Below, piece by piece: positions 1-4,737 of a stretch of 7,107 nt of DNA. A program made the translations under genes and the position numbers. The stretch is from an uncultured Moraxella sp. GTDB lineage: Bacteria; Pseudomonadota; Gammaproteobacteria; Pseudomonadales; Moraxellaceae. The notes under the pieces were generated by a model. The model was not told the origin of the DNA. It was given only the letters and a program-made list of their open reading frames with translations, and ran no database searches. Location: positions 1 to 7,107 of the forward strand of contig CAKAQU010000089.1 of assembly GCA_916720335.1 (NCBI GenBank), given 5' to 3'. Numbering within the stretch: position 1 is the first letter of the stretch; each line of letters begins with the position of its first letter.

Positions 1-296
1 ACAGCAATTCCGCGTTTAGCGATTGCAGCAGCAGCATGGTCTTGAGTGGAAAAAATATTGCATGATGTCCAGCGAACTTCAGCGCCTAATTCAACCAAAG
101 TTTCAATTAAAACCGCTGTTTGAATGGTCATATGAATGCAGCCTAAAATTTTAGCACCTTTTAATGGCTGCTTGTCTTTATAACGTTGACGAAGCCCCAT
201 TAACGCAGGCATCTCAGCTTCAGCAAGACTGATTTCTTTACGTCCAAAATCAGCAAGATGAATATCGGCAACTTTATAATCAGTAAATTCGCTCAT
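1..296 (-). CDS. ahcY: S-adenosylhomocysteinase, N-terminal part (cut by window edge)
   Basis: Cytoplasmic NAD-dependent hydrolase that splits S-adenosylhomocysteine into adenosine and homocysteine, relieving product inhibition of methyltransferases. Only the first 98 codons are in the window; the full enzyme is usually about 430-470 residues. The visible part starts MSEFTDYKVADIHLADFGRK and contains the family's substrate-binding stretch GCIHMTIQTAVLIETL (about residues 52-67, with His55 and Thr57) and then VRWTSCNIFSTQDHAAAAIA (74-93), both highly typical of SAH hydrolases. The ATG at 296-294 is preceded by AGGA at 306-303, 6 nt away, so the start is well supported. It has its own extended -10 promoter (373-378) and a structured leader, so it is probably transcribed independently of the receptor gene upstream, with possible read-through. 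NAD-binding and C-terminal regions lie outside the window. Confidence 0.97.
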   Translation of the reverse strand, partial: MSEFTDYKVADIHLADFGRKEISLAEAEMPALMGLRQRYKDKQPLKGAKILGCIHMTIQTAVLIETLVELGAEVRWTSCNIFSTQDHAAAAIAKRGIA

Positions 297-310
297 GGTT
301 TTTCCTATAT

Positions 311-360
311 TGGTGTACATATGTTTAATGGTGTACTTGATAAACATCAAATACACCATT
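311..360 (-). promoter_or_regulatory. Structured ahcY leader: 15-bp hairpin plus repeated arm
   Basis: Read on the minus strand, AATGGTGTA (360-352) pairs perfectly with TACACCATT (335-327). The stem continues inward through a T-G wobble (351/336) and TTGAT/ATCAA (350-346/341-337) to a 4-nt loop. This gives a 15-bp stem beginning a few nucleotides after the predicted transcription start. A second copy of GTACACCA lies at 318-311, 18 bp from the first and only 4 nt before the ribosome-binding site, so the 5' arm could pair with either copy. No T-run follows, so it is not a simple terminator. It could be an RNA switch, an mRNA stabiliser, or, as DNA, an operator with three TGGTGTA half-sites. 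It does not resemble the SAH riboswitch as I recall it. The structure is seen; the function is inferred. Confidence 0.6.
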
Positions 361-372
361 AGGTTTTGTGTC

Positions 373-378
373 ATTGTA
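373..378 (-). promoter_or_regulatory. Extended -10 box of the ahcY promoter
   Basis: The minus strand reads TATGCTACAAT, a TACAAT hexamer with the TGn extension typical of extended -10 sigma70 promoters. No good -35 hexamer stands 16-18 bp upstream, which an extended -10 can tolerate. Transcription would start near 366, giving a leader of about 70 nt that holds the hairpin at 327-360. It overlaps closely with the end of the weak terminator-like hairpin of the receptor gene. Confidence 0.55.
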
Positions 379-380
379 GC

Positions 381-411
381 ATAAAAATAACGTGATAAAA
401 ATTATCCCACG
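381..411 (-). terminator. Possible weak intrinsic terminator of the receptor gene
   Basis: Twelve bases after the receptor stop codon the minus strand forms CGTG-(GG bulge)-ATAA, a TTT loop, then TTAT-CACG (411-391), followed by the T-rich tract TTATTTTTAT. The stem is only 8 bp, AT-rich and bulged, and the T tract is broken by an A, so termination is probably partial. Some read-through into ahcY is possible. Confidence 0.4.
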
Positions 412-422
412 CTCAACATTTA

Positions 423-2276
423 TTAGTAACTAAACGTTACCCCAACATTTGCTTGGTGACCATCGTTAATATACCAGTTTACAGCAGGGTAGGTATTGTA
501 AACCAATTTTTGAGTTTTGTTACCAACGTTTTGAATGTTGGTAAATAGTTTGATGTTGGGGGTTGCCTGCCAATGAGCATTCAAATCCACTGTGGTGTAG
601 TTTGGAATATCGCTTAATAATGTTCCAGAACTGCTATAATGTTTGGCTTTTGAGCGCGCAATCGCTGAAACGCTCAGCCCGTAAACGCCATCATCATAAC
701 CTACAGTAAGCGTTCCTGTATTTTTTGGACGGTAGGATAACTCAAGTCCTGTAGTTTTGTTTTTGGTCTTAACATGGGCATAACTTGCTGCAACAAAAAA
801 GGCGTCTTTTTTCCACGATAGGGTTGCTTCACCACCTTGAAATGTTGCTTTGTCAATGTTTTTATAACCCGCCCAATTAGGATTTTCAATCAGTTTATCA
901 ACTTTAGTATGATAGGCTGATAAACCAGCCTTGGCATAATTACCAATCTTTTGGTCCAGTCCAATCTCATAGGATAAGCTTTCTTCTGGTTTTAGTTTAT
1001 CATTGCCGCCCCAAGAAGTGTACAATTCATTTAGGCTTGGAGCTCTAAAGGCTGTTCCAATATTGCTGTACACGCTTGTGCTTGGTGTAACATGATAGCG
1101 ACCTGCAATTTGTCCAACGGTATGTGTACCAAAACGACTGTTATCCTCTAAACGCAGACCTGCTTGAGTATTGATTTTATCTGTATTATATTGGTGCTGA
1201 ATATAGTAACCAGTGCTGGTTACCTTTTGTTTGTTGTTTGTGATGGTATTGCTGTCATATTCAGCTTTATTATGGCTAACACCAAATAAAATATTTTGAT
1301 TTGGGGCAAAGCTCCAACGAGCGTTAACATCCCCTTCATCACTTTGGGTGTTGTAATGGTTATTGTAGCCATCAACAGGAGTCTGTTCATCTTTAATGTT
1401 GGAATAACGAGCAGATACGGTTAAATTGTTAAGCACATCGTAAGAGCCCAGTACATTAATTAAACGGTTTTCAAATTGACGTTGAGCGGTGTTAGGTAGT
1501 GCGCCATTGGTTGTGCCACTATAAATATTAACCCCTTCATTTTGGCTAATGGCAGCACTAGCAGAAAACCGCTGTTGATTCGTACCAATTTTGGCATGAT
1601 AACCTTTTTGGTCATAGCTGGCTTTGTCATGTTTGTTTTGATTGTCAAAAATACGCGTGCCATCACTTTCTAAACGCTGACCACCAAGACTGGCGTAAAA
1701 CCCATTATCACTGACAAGATTGCCATGAACGCTGGCTTTATAAGTATTATTTTCACCCCATAAACCTGTTACATTTACCCCAGTTTTTTCAGGTGCTTTA
1801 GAAATCATTTGCACCACACCGCCAATGGCATCTGAACCATACTGAACCGATGCTGGTCCTTTTAAAATCTCTACTTTGTCAATATTGGTTAAATCGTAAA
1901 ATCCTGAAAAAACAGGTGAGAGATTATTTTGATTGTTTAATCGCGCTCCGTCTGATAAAAATAATGTATGTATATTTTTTGTACCACGTAAAGACACTTC
2001 AGGCACTTGTCCAATACCGCCATATTGTTTGACTGAAATACTGGCATCTTTTTGAATGACGTCTGAAAGATTGGACACTGAGTTTTGTTCAATGGTTTGT
2101 TTATTAATGACAGTGGTGCGAACGGCAACATGATTTTGGCTGGCAGGTACGCGTGTTGCTGTAATTACCATATCATCTAAAACCACATGGGGCTGATGGT
2201 CATGAGCAAATGTCATAGGGGCAGCATACATCCCTAAAACCAGTGCAATTGAGTTACGTAGGGTAATATTTGACAT
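423..2276 (-). CDS. BtuB-like TonB-dependent outer-membrane receptor
   Basis: Outer-membrane beta-barrel that imports a scarce ligand using energy from TonB-ExbB-ExbD. The protein has 617 residues, close to E. coli BtuB (614 with its signal). In order: signal peptide 1-24 (hydrophobic core, cleavage likely at TFA|HDH), a short His-rich tip HDHQPH (25-30), a TonB box-like DDMVITATR (34-42), a plug domain to about 165 with VSLRGTKN and LKGPASVQYGSDAIGGVV (138-155), then the barrel with FRAPSLNELY (410-419) and KPEESLSYEIGLD, ending in the aromatic Tyr expected for BAM assembly. The start is ATG at 2276, with GGAA 6 nt upstream; an in-frame TTG at 2288 overlaps that ribosome-binding site. The domain pattern best fits the BtuB group, so cobalamin is the first guess, but heme, siderophore or zinc cannot be excluded. 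No cobalamin riboswitch fits upstream. It is probably transcribed alone, from the -10 at 2319-2324. Confidence 0.93.
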   Translation of the reverse strand: MSNITLRNSIALVLGMYAAPMTFAHDHQPHVVLDDMVITATRVPASQNHVAVRTTVINKQTIEQNSVSNLSDVIQKDASISVKQYGGIGQVPEVSLRGTKNIHTLFLSDGARLNNQNNLSPVFSGFYDLTNIDKVEILKGPASVQYGSDAIGGVVQMISKAPEKTGVNVTGLWGENNTYKASVHGNLVSDNGFYASLGGQRLESDGTRIFDNQNKHDKASYDQKGYHAKIGTNQQRFSASAAISQNEGVNIYSGTTNGALPNTAQRQFENRLINVLGSYDVLNNLTVSARYSNIKDEQTPVDGYNNHYNTQSDEGDVNARWSFAPNQNILFGVSHNKAEYDSNTITNNKQKVTSTGYYIQHQYNTDKINTQAGLRLEDNSRFGTHTVGQIAGRYHVTPSTSVYSNIGTAFRAPSLNELYTSWGGNDKLKPEESLSYEIGLDQKIGNYAKAGLSAYHTKVDKLIENPNWAGYKNIDKATFQGGEATLSWKKDAFFVAASYAHVKTKNKTTGLELSYRPKNTGTLTVGYDDGVYGLSVSAIARSKAKHYSSSGTLLSDIPNYTTVDLNAHWQATPNIKLFTNIQNVGNKTQKLVYNTYPAVNWYINDGHQANVGVTFSY

Positions 2277-2318
2277 AAAAAGTTCCAAAAATACAACAAT
2301 TTGAAATTAAAGTGTTCC

Positions 2319-2324
2319 ATTATA
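2319..2324 (-). promoter_or_regulatory. -10 box of the receptor gene promoter
   Basis: A perfect TATAAT on the minus strand (AGCTATAATGG), 42 bp upstream of the receptor ATG. The -35 position falls in an A-rich run without a recognisable TTGACA-like hexamer, so the promoter may depend on an activator or on A-tract (UP-like) contacts. The leader would be about 35 nt, too short for a riboswitch. Confidence 0.6.
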
Positions 2325-2356
2325 GCTAAAAAATTTTTTATTTTTTTATAAATTTA

Positions 2357-2382
2357 ATGAAATATTTTCATGATAATATGAA
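2357..2382 (-). promoter_or_regulatory. Overlapping inverted repeats upstream of the receptor promoter
   Basis: The minus strand reads TTCAT-ATTATC-ATGAAA-ATA-TTTCAT, giving three alternating half-sites in 26 bp. The inner 15 bp (2371-2357) is a perfect 6-3-6 inverted repeat. It lies about 45-60 bp upstream of the predicted transcription start. It contains ATTATCA, one half of the Fur consensus, but the other half matches poorly, so I do not call a Fur box. The region is very AT-rich, which raises the odds of chance palindromes. Confidence 0.35.
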
Positions 2383-2411
2383 TTATTTTTAAGCTGATTT
2401 ATTTATAAAGT

Positions 2412-2442
2412 AAAAAACCACCGCCTTAAAGGCGATGGTTTT
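2412..2442 (-). terminator. Intrinsic terminator of the glmM-pdxH operon
   Basis: On the minus strand AAAACCATCGCC (2442-2431) pairs with GGCGGTGGTTTT (2425-2414) around a 5-nt loop. The stem has 12 pairs including one T-G wobble, and the run of six Ts (2417-2412) overlaps its 3' end. On the plus strand the same position is a C/A mismatch, so the structure favours the minus-strand transcript. It lies 30 bp past the pdxH stop codon. Confidence 0.88.
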
Positions 2443-2471
2443 ACGAAGATTGCAATTACAAACAGTGCAGT

Positions 2472-3125
2472 TTATGGCAATAAACGCACTCTTTGCCAAG
2501 TATTTTGTTGTTTGGTGTATAAAATACGGTCGTGCATGCGATTGGCTCGCCCTTGCCAAAATTCAATGCTGTCCACAATTAATTTATACCCACCCCAATA
2601 GTCAGGTAAATCAACAGTTTCAATATTTTCTTTGTTTAGACTGGCAAATTTACTGTCCATAATTTCACGGCTTTGAACAACACCACTTTGAGGATTGCTA
2701 ACCCAAGCAGCAAGCTGACTGTCTTTTGGGCGGCTGTGAAAATATGTTTTGGATTGTTTGATGGATAATTTTTCGACACGACCCGAAGCTCGTATTTGTC
2801 GCTCCAAATCATCCCAAAAAAACAAGGCTTCAGCAAATGGATTTTCAGACAAATCCTGTCCTTTTTGGCTGTGATAATTACTATAAAAAATCATCATAAT
2901 TTCGCCATTTTGTTCGCTGATTTCACGCATTAGCAGCGTTCTAACGCTTGGGCGCATATCACGCCCACACGTTGCCAAGCTAAAGGCGTAAGCCTCACCA
3001 ATTTGTTCATCAACTGCCTCTTTAATCCATTTTTCTAGCAATGGATAGGGGGTGTTTGGAATGTTACTTTCAATCAGCTCGTCTTTTTCATATGATTGTC
3101 GATTGGCGCTAAAATCAATTGCCAT
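2472..3125 (-). CDS. pdxH: Pyridoxamine/pyridoxine 5'-phosphate oxidase
   Basis: FMN-dependent cytoplasmic enzyme that oxidises pyridoxamine 5'-phosphate or pyridoxine 5'-phosphate with oxygen to pyridoxal 5'-phosphate (PLP), the last step of the DXP-dependent route and of vitamin B6 salvage. The 217 residues match the usual size (about 210-220). Recognisable blocks: RPSVRTLLMR (58-67, FMN phosphate side), FYSNYHSQKGQDL (80-92), RQIRASGRVEKL (109-120), the hallmark YFHSRPKDSQLAAWVS (128-143), and WGGYKL (177-182) leading to IEFWQGRANRMHDR (187-200), with Arg196 and His198 at the substrate site. It ends RLLP, close to the family's RLxP tail. The ATG at 3125 has a strong GGAGG 5 nt upstream; the in-frame TTG at 3137 overlaps that site and is not credible as the start. 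It follows glmM by 28 bp with no terminator between, and a strong terminator comes after, so the two are probably co-transcribed. Confidence 0.97.
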   Translation of the reverse strand: MAIDFSANRQSYEKDELIESNIPNTPYPLLEKWIKEAVDEQIGEAYAFSLATCGRDMRPSVRTLLMREISEQNGEIMMIFYSNYHSQKGQDLSENPFAEALFFWDDLERQIRASGRVEKLSIKQSKTYFHSRPKDSQLAAWVSNPQSGVVQSREIMDSKFASLNKENIETVDLPDYWGGYKLIVDSIEFWQGRANRMHDRILYTKQQNTWQRVRLLP

Positions 3126-3153
3126 GACTGCCTCCAATGTATTAATGGGTAAT

Positions 3154-4506
3154 TTATGCTAAAACAGTGGTTATTTTTTCAGCAAGCTGCTCGGCTAAAT
3201 TTTTGGCAAACTCGCCATCTTGAGCTTCTACCATCACGCGAATGACAGGTTCAGTACCTGATTTGCGAATTAAGATTCTGCCTGTATTGCCCAGCTGATT
3301 TTGAGCGTCATCAAACGCTTTTACCAGCTCACTATTTTCATATGGGTCACTAATTTTGGGTAATTGTACATTAATTAGGGTTTGTGGAAACGGTGTATAA
3401 TCTGATAAAAGTTCAGATAATGATTTGCCTGATTGTACTAAAATAGACAACACTTGTAAACCTGATACAATAGCATCGCCAGTGCGAGATTTATCTAGGC
3501 ATAAAATATGCCCTGATGATTCACCACCAATGCTAAATCCATGTTTTTCAAGTTGCTGCATGACATAACGGTCACCAACTTTGGCACGGATAAAATCAAT
3601 GTCTTGATTTTTCATGGCAAGTTCTAGTGCCATATTGGACATTAATGTTCCAACAACTCCTTTGGGTTTTTTTGTTTGTCCATGAGCTAAAATGTATAAA
3701 ATACCATCACCATCAACAACATTGCCTAACTCATCCACCATAATAATCCGGTCGCCATCACCATCTAAAGCGATGCCTAGATTGGCTTTATGTTCTAAGA
3801 CTAATTTTTGTAAATTTTCTGGATGAGTAGAGCCGCAGTTATGGTTAATATTAATACCATCAGGTTTATTAGCGTAGGTGATGACGTTAGCGCCCAATTC
3901 CCGTAAAACTCTTGGGGCAACGCTATAACCTGCACCATTAGCACAGTCTACAACAATGGTTAAACCTTTTAAATCATACTGATAAGGAAAACTGCCTTTG
4001 CAGTATTCAATATAACGACCTTTAGCATCATCAATCCGATAACTTTTTCCCAGTTGGTCAGCATTAATGTCAGTCAATCGGGCGAATGTATCGCCAACCA
4101 ATTCATCTAATTTTTGATTGATGGCAGCTTGCAATTCATCAGGGATTTTTTTGCCTTCGGTAGAAAAAAATTTGATGCCGTTATCCTGATAGGGGTTGTG
4201 TGAAGCTGAAATAACCACACCCAAATCGGCATGAAAACTGCGTGTTAAATGAGCAATGGCAGGCGTGGGTAAGGGTCCAAGTAAATGCACATCAACGCCT
4301 GATGCGTTAAAACCTGCTTGTAAAGCAGATTCAATCACATAACCCGATAGCCGAGTATCCTTACCAATCACCACACTATATCGTCTGTTAAGATTTTGGC
4401 TGGCTAAAACTTTACCAACTGCAAACCCTAAACGCAGTAAAAAATCAGGAGTAATCGGAAAAGTACCAAATTGTCCACGAATGCCGTCAGTGCCAAAATA
4501 ACTCAT
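3154..4506 (-). CDS. glmM: Phosphoglucosamine mutase
   Basis: Cytoplasmic enzyme that interconverts glucosamine-6-phosphate and glucosamine-1-phosphate, feeding GlmU and UDP-GlcNAc synthesis for peptidoglycan and lipooligosaccharide. The 450 residues are a full alpha-D-phosphohexomutase: the start MSYFGTDGIRG; the phosphoserine loop VVISASHNPYQDNGIKFF with Ser102, the residue phosphorylated in the cycle; the Mg-binding DGDGDR (248-253); the sugar-binding GGESSGH (327-333); and the phosphate-binding RKSGTEPVIRVMVE (414-427). The GTDGIRG start and GGESSGH separate GlmM from phosphomannomutases and phosphoglucomutases. The ATG at 4506 is preceded by AAGG 7 nt upstream. It is the first gene of a likely glmM-pdxH operon and is driven by the promoter at 4576-4604, with a leader of about 60 nt containing small repeats. 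All catalytic motifs are present. Confidence 0.98.
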   Translation of the reverse strand: MSYFGTDGIRGQFGTFPITPDFLLRLGFAVGKVLASQNLNRRYSVVIGKDTRLSGYVIESALQAGFNASGVDVHLLGPLPTPAIAHLTRSFHADLGVVISASHNPYQDNGIKFFSTEGKKIPDELQAAINQKLDELVGDTFARLTDINADQLGKSYRIDDAKGRYIEYCKGSFPYQYDLKGLTIVVDCANGAGYSVAPRVLRELGANVITYANKPDGININHNCGSTHPENLQKLVLEHKANLGIALDGDGDRIIMVDELGNVVDGDGILYILAHGQTKKPKGVVGTLMSNMALELAMKNQDIDFIRAKVGDRYVMQQLEKHGFSIGGESSGHILCLDKSRTGDAIVSGLQVLSILVQSGKSLSELLSDYTPFPQTLINVQLPKISDPYENSELVKAFDDAQNQLGNTGRILIRKSGTEPVIRVMVEAQDGEFAKNLAEQLAEKITTVLA

Positions 4507-4525
4507 GTCTCTACCTTTTTTTTAA

Positions 4526-4540
4526 ATGAAAGAATTTCAT
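4526..4540 (-). repeat. 15-bp inverted repeat in the glmM leader
   Basis: ATGAAA-TTC-TTTCAT is a perfect 6-3-6 inverted repeat ending 19 nt before the glmM ATG. In RNA it would make a 6-bp hairpin with a tight 3-nt loop; an alternative AAATGA/TCATTT pairing overlaps it. The same arms with a different centre occur upstream of the receptor gene at 2357-2371. Both arms and flanks are AT-rich, so function is uncertain. Confidence 0.4.
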
Positions 4541-4549
4541 CATTTGTTT

Positions 4550-4570
4550 AAATGCATTTTTAGATGCATC
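4550..4570 (-). repeat. Tandem ATGCAT repeat in the glmM leader
   Basis: The minus strand carries ATGCATCTAAA and ATGCATTTAAA, two near-identical 11-base units 12 bp apart. Each ATGCAT is itself palindromic, so in RNA the two copies can pair to form a short hairpin (6 Watson-Crick pairs plus flanking G-U pairs) with a 6-nt loop. It starts almost exactly at the predicted transcription start of glmM. Confidence 0.4.
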
Positions 4571-4575
4571 CTTTC

Positions 4576-4604
4576 AGTATAACGCTAAGATTTTAACTGT
4601 ACAA
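4576..4604 (-). promoter_or_regulatory. Sigma70 promoter of glmM-pdxH
   Basis: TTGTAC (4604-4599) and TATACT (4581-4576) are separated by exactly 17 bp on the minus strand. Each hexamer matches the sigma70 consensus at four or five of six positions. Transcription would start near 4569, about 63 nt before the glmM ATG. This is the best-formed promoter in the window. Confidence 0.75.
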
Positions 4605-4625
4605 GGGTAAATTTAGTGCCTTTTG

Positions 4626-4649
4626 TTGTGTTTTTGCGATTGTGTTTTT
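4626..4649. repeat. Direct repeat TTGTGTTTTT in the divergent gap
   Basis: Two perfect copies of TTGTGTTTTT at 4626-4635 and 4640-4649 (plus strand), 14 bp apart, lie between the two divergent promoters. Seen from glmM they are A-tracts roughly 60-80 bp upstream of its start, where they could bend DNA. Low complexity makes chance repetition quite possible. Confidence 0.35.
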
Positions 4650-4707
4650 TTGAAGTTATGTGAATTTCTAAGCAAAGGCTTGTTTAAAAATTGCTTTCTT
4701 GCCACAA

Positions 4708-4713
4708 TATAAT
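4708..4713 (+). promoter_or_regulatory. -10 box for the M16C peptidase gene
   Basis: A perfect TATAAT 24 bp upstream of the peptidase ATG. No good -35 stands at the right distance; TTGTTT at 4680-4685 is 22 bp away, too far. Transcription would start near 4720, leaving a leader of under 20 nt that contains little more than the GGAA ribosome-binding site at 4727-4730. Confidence 0.5.
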
Positions 4714-4737
4714 GTTTTTTATTTTTGGAAAAAATAC

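Noticed and set aside
701..2131. Small open frames inside the receptor gene on either strand
   Set aside because: They lack ribosome-binding sites and family features and are overlapped by a complete, well-supported receptor gene.
2277..2288. In-frame TTG at 2288 that would add MELF to the receptor
   Set aside because: The TTG overlaps the GGAA ribosome-binding site that serves the ATG at 2276, and the signal peptide is well formed from that ATG.
2367..2381. Fur box upstream of the receptor
   Set aside because: Only the ATTATCA half matches; overall about 10 of 15 positions fit, which is not enough in such AT-rich DNA.
2289..2411. Cobalamin riboswitch upstream of the BtuB-like receptor
   Set aside because: The predicted leader is about 35 nt and the whole gap is AT-rich with no B12-box-like sequence; a cobalamin riboswitch needs far more length.
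3126..3137. In-frame TTG at 3137 that would add MEAV to PdxH
   Set aside because: The TTG and next codon contain the strong GGAGG ribosome-binding site for the ATG at 3125, so they are untranslated.
4490..4501. ATGCCGTC at about 4491, resembling the start of the Neisseria DNA uptake sequence
   Set aside because: It matches only 8 of 12 bases, occurs once, and encodes the conserved GTDGIRG start of GlmM.
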